Positions 43,361 to 52,094 of a DNA stretch of 64,000 bases are shown piece by piece; position 1 is the stretch's first letter, and each line of letters opens with the position of its first letter. The DNA is taken from assembly GCA_014896235.1 (NCBI GenBank), contig JADBKU010000002.1, positions 58,307 to 122,306 on the forward strand, read 5' to 3'. Source of the DNA: a bacterium. Lineage in GTDB: Bacteria > Desulfobacterota > Binatia > Binatales > Binataceae. The notes below the pieces were generated by a model, which was not told where the DNA came from, searched no databases, and was given only the letters and a program-made list of their open reading frames with translations. Both the position numbers and the translations under genes were made by a program.

Positions 43361-44392
43361 TTAAAACCTGTCGGCGGTCCAGAATAGCGCGGAAGGCGAG
43401 CCAACCAGATCATACAGCCGTTCTTCCGCGACCGACGGATCGAGATTGAATCGCGCCGCGAAGCGCGAAGCCGAGATCAATCGCCACATGTAATTGTGCT
43501 CTTCGTGATGCATCAAATAGCATCCCGAATTTTGCAGGCGGCTCTCGAAGCCGGGGTCATGCCGGGTGTGCGCAACCAGCATGCCCGAGGTCAAGGCCTG
43601 CGAAGAACGCAGAATTTCCTGGCCATGAAGTTCCGCCTCATTCTCCGGATCGATTCCAGACACGACCCGGCCGAGATGAAAGACGACGGACAATATCGAA
43701 TCGAATCGATCGCGCCGATAGCCGTACTCCATCAGGATTGGATAGCCCTGCAATAGAATTGAGCGTGCGTACGCGCCGACAGAACCCGACGTATCCCTTG
43801 CAACGACGAAATGCTCGTCCGGATTGCCGGCATATTTCAGATTCGCCCGCCATCGCGCATCGTTACGCACCTCACAGGCGTCAAACTTCGAGTAGGAATC
43901 GTGGATTTCCCGGACCTCGTCGTAATCGCGGCCATGGTCGAACAATTCAACTTCGATGCCGTGGTCCACGCGCAGATTTTCCGCGCCCATCAGCGCGGTA
44001 AACGTTCGGTCAACGGGCTTCCAGCCAAAGCGCTCGTAAAATTCGATCAGGTCGGTGAACAAAAGCGATACTTCAAAGCCCTCCCTGTCCAGAATTTCGA
44101 GCGCCAGCCTCATCAGCGCGCTGGCCGTTCCGCGCCGCCGCCAATCCTCGTGCGTATAAACCGAGCCGATTCCGCCCATCGGAACAATCTGGCCCTGCAG
44201 CCTGATGCGCCGATCGAAGATTTGCGCGGTCGAGACGATTTTTCCGCCTTCGCATGCGACGAGGCATAGTTCGTCGCGAAAAGCTGGATCATTCAGGTTG
44301 TAGCGCGAGAAGAACGCCCGATCGCCATACCATCGAGCCAGCAAATCCAGGACTTCGTCTCGTTCGCCAGCGCGCGCGGTCCGGACTTCCAT
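43361..44392 (-). CDS. GNAT family N-acetyltransferase
   Basis: Protein of 343 residues. The N-terminal 150 residues are a GNAT domain with MGGIGSVYTHEDWRRRGTASALM, the acetyl-CoA pyrophosphate loop, then LLFTDLIEFYERFGWKP. The C-terminal half is a second domain of the Eis-like type, which could bind the acceptor. The acceptor (amine of an antibiotic, protein or metabolite) cannot be told. It starts two bases after the GspC-like gene, so the two are probably cotranscribed. Confidence 0.85.
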   Translation of the reverse strand: MEVRTARAGERDEVLDLLARWYGDRAFFSRYNLNDPAFRDELCLVACEGGKIVSTAQIFDRRIRLQGQIVPMGGIGSVYTHEDWRRRGTASALMRLALEILDREGFEVSLLFTDLIEFYERFGWKPVDRTFTALMGAENLRVDHGIEVELFDHGRDYDEVREIHDSYSKFDACEVRNDARWRANLKYAGNPDEHFVVARDTSGSVGAYARSILLQGYPILMEYGYRRDRFDSILSVVFHLGRVVSGIDPENEAELHGQEILRSSQALTSGMLVAHTRHDPGFESRLQNSGCYLMHHEEHNYMWRLISASRFAARFNLDPSVAEERLYDLVGSPSALFWTADRF

Positions 44393-44394
44393 GG

Positions 44395-45327
44395 TTAATG
44401 AATCGAATACGAAAGGCGCATCGGCGCTCCATCGCGAATAACCGTCAGCGTGATTGAGGACTGCTTATCGAGCGTCGAAAGCAATTGCATCGCTTTGGCC
44501 GGATCGCTGATCGGATGCCCTGAGACATCGGTCAGCACGTCCCCGTTATGCAGGCCAATTTGCTGGAAAATCGAACCAGGCTGGATTTCCGAAAGCAAGA
44601 ATCCATTGGATTTTCCGTTTTCGAAATTGGGCGTCGCGCGCATCTCGGTAAAGAGCTGCGCCATGTGGCTGACGTTGTCGTTTACCGTCGAACGTGAAAT
44701 TGCGTAATGGTTGGGACCGAGCTTGTGAACCTCGCCAACGCTGGGCCGGCGCCGGATTGGCCCGCGCAAAAATGGGAATTGGCGATTGTGGAACCGCTTG
44801 AACCTGTCGAGTCCGTTGGCCGGCTGCGACCCTAGAGAATCGCCCAACTCGTCCGCCGGAATCTGCACCGCGACCCGTTTTCCTTCATGCAGCACGACGA
44901 TCCGATCGCGATCGATTTGGATCAAGCGCCCCGCGTCCGGAATCGTCTCGCCAAGCCGGTAAAGGGTCTGGTTGCCCGCCGCATCCTCCACGATCGCGAA
45001 CGGCTTGATGCCGCCGCTTAGATGCGAAGTGCCGAGGAGCGTAATGCTGAGGTTTTCGTTCGTCGTAGTCGTCGGCGGGGCGGCGGCGGGGGCCGGCTCA
45101 AGGTTGAATATGTCCCGGCGCACGATCGGTTCATAAAGCGCCGCCGATCGAAACATTCCCGGCGGCAAATGCTGCGCCTGGTCCGTCTGCTCCGGGAGCG
45201 CAGCCTCGCCGCCCGCGAAATGCAATCGCACGGCATCGCTGACCGAAAGCGCGGCAAACCATGCGATCGCCGCTACGATGAGGGCGTTGATTAAATAGAT
45301 GTACCGTTCCGGAAGATTGAACGTCAT
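44395..45327 (-). CDS. Orphan GspC-like protein with PDZ domain
   Basis: Protein of 310 residues. One membrane segment (INALIVAAIAWFAALSVSDAV) precedes the GspC homology region (IVRRDIFNLEPAP, LSITLLGTSHLSGG, KPFAIVEDAAGNQTLYRLGE), which binds GspD in type II secretion. A linker and a C-terminal PDZ domain follow (IQPGSIFQQIGLHNGDVLTDVSGHPI). No other gsp gene lies in the window. Its start overlaps the gshA stop as ATGA. It may serve a distant type II system or a separate envelope role. Confidence 0.85.
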   Translation of the reverse strand: MTFNLPERYIYLINALIVAAIAWFAALSVSDAVRLHFAGGEAALPEQTDQAQHLPPGMFRSAALYEPIVRRDIFNLEPAPAAAPPTTTTNENLSITLLGTSHLSGGIKPFAIVEDAAGNQTLYRLGETIPDAGRLIQIDRDRIVVLHEGKRVAVQIPADELGDSLGSQPANGLDRFKRFHNRQFPFLRGPIRRRPSVGEVHKLGPNHYAISRSTVNDNVSHMAQLFTEMRATPNFENGKSNGFLLSEIQPGSIFQQIGLHNGDVLTDVSGHPISDPAKAMQLLSTLDKQSSITLTVIRDGAPMRLSYSIH

Positions 45328-46703
45328 ATGCTGCCGGCGGCGCCGATCGAAGAGGCATCATAGGCGCATCCTTCGATCAACCGCCCGACGTCGTAGTTCC
45401 AGCGTCCTTTCCAGCGCTCGATGATCAGGCTCGCCGGCGAATGTCCGCTTCGAATGAGATCCATCAAACCCAGCAAATAAATGGTCTCATCCTCGCGCCG
45501 CTCGTTCAACGCCCTTTGCCGTTCAAGGCCGACGGCTCCGATATTGAACATTTCCATGGCCAAGTCACGAAACGCGATGCGTCCCGCGCGGGCCTCGAGG
45601 CCTCGCTGATGCGCCAGATTGGTGAGCTCCATCCGTTCCGCGTATGACCATCGCTTGACCAGATCCCAGGCGCCGGCCATGCAATCGTCGTCATACAGGA
45701 TGCCTTTCATCAGGGCCGGCAAGGCGAGCATGTACGCCGGCGGCTGGCTGTCAGCCATCCGGACTTCGACATATTTTTTAAGCCGGACCTCAATGAAAAT
45801 CGTCGTGAGATGGTTTGCCCAGTCTTCGAGCGTCGCCCGCTCGCGGCCCCATCCGCGCTCGATGTATTGGCGGAAGGTAATGCCGGGCGGTTCGGTGAGA
45901 TTGATATAGCGATGGTCGCGGATCAGGAAATACATCGGCACGTCGAGCGCATATTCGGCGTAGTCCGCGAAGCAGGCGTCGTCGCGGAAAATGAACGCGG
46001 GCGCGCCGCACCGATCGGGATCGGTGTCGGTCCAGATATGGCCGCGATAGCTCGCGTATCCATTGAGCCGGCCGTCGGCCAGCGGAGAGTTGGCGAACGC
46101 CGCGTAAATCAACGGAGCGAGCGCCGTGCTTACCCGCAGCTTGCGCATCGCGTCGCCCTCGCTCGAATAATCCAGATTCGCCTGCACGCCCGCGGTCTGC
46201 TTCATCATCCGCTGGCCGAGCCGGCCCTTGCGAGCCATGTACGGATACATGATCCGATACCGGGCTTTGGGCAACAGTTCGATTTCATCGATGCGGCTGA
46301 CCGGCTGCATGCCCAAACCGAGAACCGCCGCGCCGATCTCCTGCGCGATCTCGACGAGCTGTTCGATATGCCGCGCGAATTCGCGATGCGCGCAGTGGAT
46401 TGTTTCGCACTGCTCGCCGGACAGCTCGATTTGGCCGCCGGGCTCGATCGTGATTGGCGCGCGCTCTCCCGTCAGCGCGATAATCCGCCCCTCTTCGTCT
46501 TCAGGCTCATAGCCGTAGCGATCGGCCAGTCGGCGCAGGATTTCTTCGACGCCATTCGGTCCCGAAAAGGGCAGGGCGGCGCCATTCGCGGCCGACACGG
46601 CGACCTTTTCGTATTCGGTTCCGATCCGCCACTGTTCGCGCGGCTTGGCTCCGCTCGCGAAATAACGAATCAGTTGCTCTTTGCTTTCAACCGGCTCGCT
46701 CAT
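45324..46703 (-). CDS. gshA: Glutamate-cysteine ligase, plant/GCS2 type
   Basis: Makes gamma-glutamylcysteine, the first step of glutathione synthesis. IGTEYEKVAV near residue 28 and TIEPGGQIELSGEQ near 95 are nucleotide and Glu/Cys site motifs, and MMKQTAGVQANLDY near 190 is the GCS2 hallmark. At 459 residues it matches the plant/alphaproteobacterial form; EgtA-type ligase is a lesser alternative. Start at 46703 (MSEPVESKEQLIRYF) is chosen. It overlaps the gspC-like gene. No glutathione synthetase is in the window, but a glutaredoxin is 2 kb away. Confidence 0.9.
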   Translation of the reverse strand: MSEPVESKEQLIRYFASGAKPREQWRIGTEYEKVAVSAANGAALPFSGPNGVEEILRRLADRYGYEPEDEEGRIIALTGERAPITIEPGGQIELSGEQCETIHCAHREFARHIEQLVEIAQEIGAAVLGLGMQPVSRIDEIELLPKARYRIMYPYMARKGRLGQRMMKQTAGVQANLDYSSEGDAMRKLRVSTALAPLIYAAFANSPLADGRLNGYASYRGHIWTDTDPDRCGAPAFIFRDDACFADYAEYALDVPMYFLIRDHRYINLTEPPGITFRQYIERGWGRERATLEDWANHLTTIFIEVRLKKYVEVRMADSQPPAYMLALPALMKGILYDDDCMAGAWDLVKRWSYAERMELTNLAHQRGLEARAGRIAFRDLAMEMFNIGAVGLERQRALNERREDETIYLLGLMDLIRSGHSPASLIIERWKGRWNYDVGRLIEGCAYDASSIGAAGSI

Positions 46704-46963
46704 GAAGTTTACGCCGCGGTTGCGTGACGATAATCGGCCGGTTTCATCACACAACCGGCGGTTGAATTGCGCGCCTATAATGGCTTTGCCGCGATGATTT
46801 CGCAAGACGCCCGCCGGGAACGTCGCTGCGATGATTCATCGCGTTCGAGTCGCCGCGAAAGCGGATTCAGAAGCCGTCGGCCGCTACTTCCCATGTGCAA
46901 GTACGGCGCTTGTGAGAATCGCGCGGCGTTGTCTAAGCTGCGCGCGCGGAGGAGGTTGCGCAG
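46704..46963. other. Divergent region, gshA and glpK
   Basis: About 260 bases between the gshA and glpK starts. A strong GGAGGAGG ribosome site precedes glpK; no convincing promoter pair or operator stands out. Nothing else is seen. Confidence 0.4.
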
Positions 46964-48454
46964 ATGCCGCAAAGCGTGCTCGCAATCGACCAGGGAACCA
47001 CCGGAACGACCGTGCTCGTCATTGACGCTTCGGGACGAATTCGATCGCGCGCCTACGGGGAAATCCGCCAGTTCTATCCGCGCCCCGGCTGGGTCGAGCA
47101 CGACGCGGAACAGATTTATAAATCCGTGGTGCGGCTCAGCCGCGCGGCGATCGCACGCGCCCGAATTCGCGCGGCCGACCTCGCCGCCGTCGGCATCGCG
47201 AACCAACGCGAGACCTTTGTCGTCTGGGAGCGTCAATCCGGCCGCCCGGTGCATCGCGCAATCGTATGGCAATGCCGGCGCGGCGAAGAAATCTGCCGCG
47301 CGCTGCGCCCGCGCGAGCCAGAAATAGCCGCGCGCACCGGATTGCTCGTCGATCCATATTTCTCGGGCGCGAAGCTCAAATGGCTGCTCGATCGCCAGCC
47401 CGATCTGCGCCGTCGCGCGGTGCGCGGCGAGCTTTGCTTCGGTACGATCGAATCCTGGCTGATATTCAAATTGACGCGGGGCGATGCGTTCATCTCCGAC
47501 ATCACCAACGCTTCGCGCACGATGCTGCTTAATCTCGAACGGCGCGAATGGGATTCCGAAATGATCGAAATGCTCGGCGCGCCGGTCGCGATGCTGCCGC
47601 GGGTGGTCGCGTCGCGCGGTCCGCTGGGCGAAGCGGCGGCGCGTACGATTTGCGAACGCGCGGTGCCGATCGGCGCGGCGATCGGAGACCAGCAGGCGGC
47701 GTTGTTCGGCCAGGGATGCGTCCGGGCGGGCGAGACGAAGGTGACATACGGCACCGGAGCCTTCATGCTGATGCATACGGGAAATCGCCGCATCGCCTCG
47801 CGGAATCGGCTGCTGACGACGGCCGCGCTCGATTCGGCCGGAGAACCGGCTTATGCGCTGGAAGGGTCGGTCTTCGTCGCCGGCGCCGCGGTGCAATGGC
47901 TGCGCGACGAATTAGGACTGATTTCGCGTTCAGCCGAGACTGAAAAACTGGCGAAAAAAAGCGCCAACCGAACTTCGCCCTACATGGTGCCGGCTTTTGT
48001 CGGATTGGGCGCGCCTTACTGGGACAGCGCCGCGCGTGGCGCGATCTTCGGACTCACCCGCGGCACGTCGCGCGCCGACCTCGTGAGAGCGGCCCTCGAC
48101 AGCATCGCGTATCAGACGCATGACGTTCTGGCCGCGATGGAGGCCGATGCGAACCAGCGGATTCCAGAGCTTCGCGCCGACGGCGGCGCGGCCGCAAATA
48201 ATTATCTGATGCAATTTCAGGCCGACATCCTTGGCCGCACGGTGACGCGCCCGGTCGTCATCGAAACGACCGCGCTCGGCGCCGGATTGCTGGCTGGCAT
48301 GGCCGTTGGAATCTGGCGGTCGCCGCGGGAATTCGCGGCGCTGCGAAAGGTCAAGCGGCGCTTCGAACCACAAATGCCCAGCGCCGAACGCGAACAACTG
48401 CTCAGCGGATGGCGCGATGCGGTCGCCCGGACTTTGAGCCGGCCGAACGAGTAG
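46964..48454 (+). CDS. glpK: Glycerol kinase
   Basis: Phosphorylates glycerol to glycerol 3-phosphate. LAIDQGTTGTTVLVID is the phosphate-1 loop, FYPRPGWVEHDAEQI and GIANQRETFVVWER are family blocks, and TYGTGAFMLMHTG and GLGAPYWDSAARG are the adenosine and hinge regions. Length 496 is standard for FGGY kinases. GGAGGAGG precedes the ATG. It stands alone, with no glpF or glpD beside it. Confidence 0.95.
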   Translation: MPQSVLAIDQGTTGTTVLVIDASGRIRSRAYGEIRQFYPRPGWVEHDAEQIYKSVVRLSRAAIARARIRAADLAAVGIANQRETFVVWERQSGRPVHRAIVWQCRRGEEICRALRPREPEIAARTGLLVDPYFSGAKLKWLLDRQPDLRRRAVRGELCFGTIESWLIFKLTRGDAFISDITNASRTMLLNLERREWDSEMIEMLGAPVAMLPRVVASRGPLGEAAARTICERAVPIGAAIGDQQAALFGQGCVRAGETKVTYGTGAFMLMHTGNRRIASRNRLLTTAALDSAGEPAYALEGSVFVAGAAVQWLRDELGLISRSAETEKLAKKSANRTSPYMVPAFVGLGAPYWDSAARGAIFGLTRGTSRADLVRAALDSIAYQTHDVLAAMEADANQRIPELRADGGAAANNYLMQFQADILGRTVTRPVVIETTALGAGLLAGMAVGIWRSPREFAALRKVKRRFEPQMPSAEREQLLSGWRDAVARTLSRPNE

Positions 48455-48477
48455 CGCTTCGCGTTGCGAGCGGAAAA

Positions 48478-48768
48478 TCAGGAATCCGGCGATGCTGAAG
48501 GCCGCGCTGGTTTAATCGTCGTGACTCTCAAACCGCGGGATGTCCATCCCACGTCGAAGCCGACTTCGTCGCCTTCGCGGATTAATTCGATTCCCGGAAA
48601 CCGGGGACCAAGCGGCGCCCCAACCACGGCAACGAAAGGGAATTGAAATTCTATTTCGCGTCCGCCTCGCGAACGCAGCACTCCTCGTCCGCGCGAGCGA
48701 TCCAACAGAACGATGAGTCCCTTATAGAAATTTTCGGGAAATCGTTCGCTGTCGAACTCGTCAGGCAT
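48478..48768 (-). CDS. Small protein with cold-shock-like OB fold
   Basis: Protein of 96 residues. FYKGLIVLLDRSRGRGVLRS, REIEFQFPFVAV and LIREGDEVGFDVGWTSRGLRV follow the beta-strand order of cold-shock domains (G-x-V, EVxF, V-x-x-x), but the aromatic RNP motifs (GFGFI, VFVHF) are changed. It may therefore not bind RNA in the usual way. It ends the comF-purM unit, 31 bases after glutaredoxin. The name is a structural guess. Confidence 0.55.
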   Translation of the reverse strand: MPDEFDSERFPENFYKGLIVLLDRSRGRGVLRSRGGREIEFQFPFVAVVGAPLGPRFPGIELIREGDEVGFDVGWTSRGLRVTTIKPARPSASPDS

Positions 48769-48799
48769 GTTATCGTTTCTTCGGCATGGCGGGGCTTGT

Positions 48800-49063
48800 T
48801 CAGCCCGGCTCCGCCAACAGGCCGTCCAGCTTTCCCTGCAGGTCCAGAGCGCGCAGCTCGTCGTATCCGCCGATTATTTTTCCATTAATGAAAATTTCCG
48901 GCACTGTACGCCTCCCGCCGGATAATTCCACCATCCTTTCGCGCAACTCGGGATCGTCGGTCACGTCAATTTCATTGAATTCCACACCCTTGGCGCGCAA
49001 CAAAGACTTCGCCCGCACGCAGTACGGGCAATAGCTTGTCGTATAAACTTCGACTTTCGCCAC
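48800..49063 (-). CDS. grxC: Glutaredoxin
   Basis: Thiol-disulfide reductase using glutathione, 87 residues. YTTSYCPYC is the dithiol active site, RTVPEIFINGKIIGGYDEL contains the cis-Pro and the glutathione-binding end. I use a GTG start at 49063 because GAGGAG lies five bases upstream and the length then equals typical GrxC; the ATG at 49123 would add an unlikely charged extension. It follows the glycosyltransferase gene by about 60 bases. Confidence 0.93.
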   Translation of the reverse strand: MAKVEVYTTSYCPYCVRAKSLLRAKGVEFNEIDVTDDPELRERMVELSGGRRTVPEIFINGKIIGGYDELRALDLQGKLDGLLAEPG

Positions 49064-49126
49064 GTCAGCTCCTCTGGCTTCAATTCTTTCGCGCTCCGCG
49101 CGCGCCATCAAGGTCTTCATCACGAT

Positions 49127-49807
49127 TTATCGCGCATCCGCGTAGTGCCGTTTCAGCCACGCCGGCGACGCGCCCGCGAAATAGAGCGTCTTGATCAACC
49201 ACATGCGGAAGATCGTTCGCCCGACGCCGTCGCTCCGCCAGCGCCGCGACGACGTTTGCACCGTGGCGCGCAGGCAAGCCAGGCGGCCAAGGCGCTTCAT
49301 TCTGCGAACGAAATCGACGTCTTCGCACAATTCGATCTCCGCGAATCCGCCCAGCTGAAAAAACGCATCCCGACGCACGAAGATTGCCTGATCGCCCGTC
49401 GCCGAGCGCATCATCCGCGAGCGCAGATTGATCATCGCAGCGACCATCCGCAAGCCGCCGCCATACTCATCGAACGCAACGTCGAACCGGCCGCCGATCA
49501 CCGCGGGGTTCGTCAGCGCTGCGGCGATTTCGCGCCCGAAACCGTCTCCAACCAGCGTGTCGGCGTGTACGAAAACCAGAGCGTCTCCGGCCGCGGCCGC
49601 CGCGCCGGCGTTCATCTGGCGCGCTCGTCCGCGCGCGGACACGATCACTCGGTCGCATCGCGCGCGCGCCAAGGCGACGCTTCGGTCGGAACTCCCGCCA
49701 TCGACCACGATGATCTCGGCGTCCGGGGCGCCGCGGCGGAGCGCTTCCAGAGTCGCTTCGATCGCGCGCTCCTCGTTGAGCATCGGAACGATCGCGGTCA
49801 ATTTCAT
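49127..49807 (-). CDS. Family 2 glycosyltransferase
   Basis: GT-A fold glycosyltransferase of 226 residues. LTAIVPMLNEERAIEATLEAL and EIIVVDGGSSDRSVALA bind the nucleotide sugar, and ALVFVHADT gives the metal-binding acid motif. GGFAEIELCEDVDFVRRMKRLG holds the likely catalytic base. It belongs to the small GT2 type often seen near redox or arsenical genes (TIGR04283-like, from memory). Three bases separate it from purN. Acceptor unknown. Confidence 0.85.
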   Translation of the reverse strand: MKLTAIVPMLNEERAIEATLEALRRGAPDAEIIVVDGGSSDRSVALARARCDRVIVSARGRARQMNAGAAAAAGDALVFVHADTLVGDGFGREIAAALTNPAVIGGRFDVAFDEYGGGLRMVAAMINLRSRMMRSATGDQAIFVRRDAFFQLGGFAEIELCEDVDFVRRMKRLGRLACLRATVQTSSRRWRSDGVGRTIFRMWLIKTLYFAGASPAWLKRHYADAR

Positions 49808-49810
49808 GCG

Positions 49811-50482
49811 TCAATCCAGGCGTGGATTCACGAGCGTTCCCGATGCCGTCAAATTTTCGTACCCGCGAATCCGAACGATGCGGCCGTCAATCTCCAAACG
49901 CTTCTCCTGATAAAGGCGGATCGCCAGCGGGTAGATGCGATGTTCTTCCGCGTGGATTCGAGCGGCCAGGGCGGCCTCGTCGTCGTCTGGTAAAATTGGC
50001 ACAACCGCTTGAACGATTATCGGACCGTCATCGACTCCTTCGGTGACGAAGAAGACCGTGCAACCCGTGAATCGCGCGCCATAGGCGAGCGCCTGCCGCA
50101 CGGCGTTGACGCCGGGGAAAGCCGGGCACAATGCGGGATGGATGTTCATGATCCGCCCGCGGAACGCGTCAATCATCACCGGAGACAGCAATCTCATGAA
50201 CCCCGCGCACACGACCAATTCCACGTCACGCGACTGGAGCGCCGCAACCAGCGCATGATCGAAATCGCATCGATTCGCGTAGACGCGATGATCGATCGTC
50301 ATCGCGGGTATGCCGTGTCGGCGGGCGCGCTCAAGTCCTCCCGCCGCCGCTTTGTTGGAAATCACCAGGCGAATGTCGGCGCGCAAATCGCCGTTGGCGA
50401 TCGCGTCGATTATCGCCTGCAGATTCGTGCCTTCGCCGGAAATCAGCACGCCGAGTCTTACTGGCGGCGGTGCGACATTCAT
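49811..50482 (-). CDS. purN: Phosphoribosylglycinamide formyltransferase
   Basis: Third step of purine synthesis: formyl transfer from 10-formyl-THF to GAR. GVLISGEGTNLQAIIDA binds the phosphate (SGNGSNLQ in most, here SGEGTNLQ), and CAGFMRLLSP, NIHPALCPAFPGVNA and GVDDGPIIVQ hold the folate site and the Asn-His-Asp triad. The start at 50482 overlaps the purM stop as ATGA; the longer track ORF lies within purM. Length 223 is slightly above usual. Confidence 0.94.
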   Translation of the reverse strand: MNVAPPPVRLGVLISGEGTNLQAIIDAIANGDLRADIRLVISNKAAAGGLERARRHGIPAMTIDHRVYANRCDFDHALVAALQSRDVELVVCAGFMRLLSPVMIDAFRGRIMNIHPALCPAFPGVNAVRQALAYGARFTGCTVFFVTEGVDDGPIIVQAVVPILPDDDEAALAARIHAEEHRIYPLAIRLYQEKRLEIDGRIVRIRGYENLTASGTLVNPRLD

Positions 50483-51516
50483 GCGAACGTCACCCCTTTT
50501 TGCCCGCGTTGGATTTCGCCAATCACATATGCGCCATGTTTCCGCAGCCGCAGATGGCGAACTACCGCATCGGCGCAATCAGGCCGCACGACGGCGATCA
50601 TGCCGATCCCATTGTTGAAGGTGCGGTCCATCTCCGCCTGCTGAATTCGTCCCGAGCGCGCAATCAGATCGAAAATCGGCTGACGCGGCCACGCGCCGCG
50701 GCGGATCACGGCGCGCAGCTTCGGCGGCATCACGCGCGGCAAATTTTCGATCACTCCGCCGCCGGTGATATTCGCGAGTCCACGCAGTGGAAATCGCTCA
50801 AAAAGTTCGATGGCTGCCTGCGCGTAGATTCTCGTGGGTCGCAGCAATTCTTCCGCCAACGTGCATCCCAACTCCGCGATTCGCTTGTTCAGTTTAAGTT
50901 TGCCGATTTCAAGCAAAGCTTTGCGCGCCAGCGAGTAGCCGTTCGAATGCAGGCCCGACGACGCAATTCCGATCAACGCGTCTCCCGCGCGCATCGTGTT
51001 TGGATTGGGGATTTTCGCGCGCTCCGCCAGGCCGACGGCAAAGCCGGCAAGATCGTATTCGCCCTTCGCATACATTCCCGGCAATTGGGCCGTTTCGCCG
51101 CCCACGAGCGCCATCCCGGCCATTTTACATCCGCGCGCGACGCCTTTGACGATTGCCAACGCGACGCGCGAATCGAGTTTGCCCGAACCAATATAGTCCA
51201 AAAAAAACAGCGGTCGCGCGTTATGGCATACGATGTCATTGACGCACATCGCCACGCAGTCGATGCCGATCGTGTCGTGGCGGCCGGTCGCGAATGCGAT
51301 CTTGAGTTTCGTGCCGACGCCGTCAGTTCCCGCGACGAGCACCGGCGCCCGCAGCTTCGCGGCCTCGCCAAGGTCGAAGATCGCGCCGAAACCGCCGATT
51401 CCGCCCAGCACTCCGGCGCCGGCGGTCCGGCGCGCGATTCTTCCGATCAGCGGTATCAGCCGCTCTTTGAGATCGATATCGACGCCCGCCGATTTGTAGG
51501 TCAGTCGCTTGGCCAT
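50479..51516 (-). CDS. purM: Phosphoribosylformylglycinamidine cyclo-ligase
   Basis: AIR synthetase, ATP-dependent ring closure in purine synthesis. TYKSAGVDIDLKERL is the classical N-terminus, so the start is 51516 rather than the track's 51558. GTDGVGTKLKIA, IGIDCVAMCVNDI, GETAQLPGMY and TGGGVIENLPRV are the phosphate, metal and substrate motifs. Length 345 is typical. Translation is coupled to purN. The upstream methyltransferase ends only eight bases before. Confidence 0.96.
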   Translation of the reverse strand: MAKRLTYKSAGVDIDLKERLIPLIGRIARRTAGAGVLGGIGGFGAIFDLGEAAKLRAPVLVAGTDGVGTKLKIAFATGRHDTIGIDCVAMCVNDIVCHNARPLFFLDYIGSGKLDSRVALAIVKGVARGCKMAGMALVGGETAQLPGMYAKGEYDLAGFAVGLAERAKIPNPNTMRAGDALIGIASSGLHSNGYSLARKALLEIGKLKLNKRIAELGCTLAEELLRPTRIYAQAAIELFERFPLRGLANITGGGVIENLPRVMPPKLRAVIRRGAWPRQPIFDLIARSGRIQQAEMDRTFNNGIGMIAVVRPDCADAVVRHLRLRKHGAYVIGEIQRGQKGVTFA

Positions 51517-51524
51517 ATGCTTGA

Positions 51525-52094
51525 TTATCGCCGAAACGCGAGCGCCGTGGCGCGCCATGCGCGCCGCCCGCCCGGATATTCGACCAAGCCTTCACGATAG
51601 CGTCTCAGTTCCATAGCGCAGAGAAGTTCGCGCAATTCGTAATGACCAAGCGCAAAACGCGAGTCGCGCAAATGACCGACGCCCACCTCGTCGATTAGAA
51701 ACGTATCGAAGAGCAGAGCGCCGCCCGGCTTGAGCACGCGGACCAGGTCGGGAACAAGCTCCCGCTCTAGAAAATTCACGTTCAACACGGCCGCAAAGCT
51801 ATGCGAGCGAAACGGCAAGCCCGCCGTCAGATCGGCCATGACGGGTTTGATCGGCAGATCCTCGGCGCGGCTGGCAAGCGCTATCGCTTCCAGCGCCGGC
51901 GCCGAATAATCGACCGCGACGACGGCAAAATCCGCGCGCGCCAGGGCGAGCGAATTGCGGCCCGTTCCCGCCGCGATATCCAGCGCCGGTCCGCGCGGCA
52001 GCTCGGCAATCATCCCGACAACCGACGGTTCGGGCGCTCCTGCGGTCGTTCCGCGATGGCGCCGCTCCCATTCTTCCCTCCGACCGTCGGTCAT
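51525..52094 (-). CDS. Class I SAM-dependent methyltransferase
   Basis: Protein of 189 residues with a Rossmann core: ALDIAAGTGRNSLALA binds SAM, and FAVVAVDYSAPALEAI follows with the acidic residue of motif II. LVRVLKPGGALLFDTF is the usual strand-5 text, resembling TehB/UbiE-like enzymes. Its ATG overlaps the comF stop as ATGA and purM begins eight bases after its end. The methyl acceptor is unknown. Confidence 0.85.
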   Translation of the reverse strand: MTDGRREEWERRHRGTTAGAPEPSVVGMIAELPRGPALDIAAGTGRNSLALARADFAVVAVDYSAPALEAIALASRAEDLPIKPVMADLTAGLPFRSHSFAAVLNVNFLERELVPDLVRVLKPGGALLFDTFLIDEVGVGHLRDSRFALGHYELRELLCAMELRRYREGLVEYPGGRRAWRATALAFRR

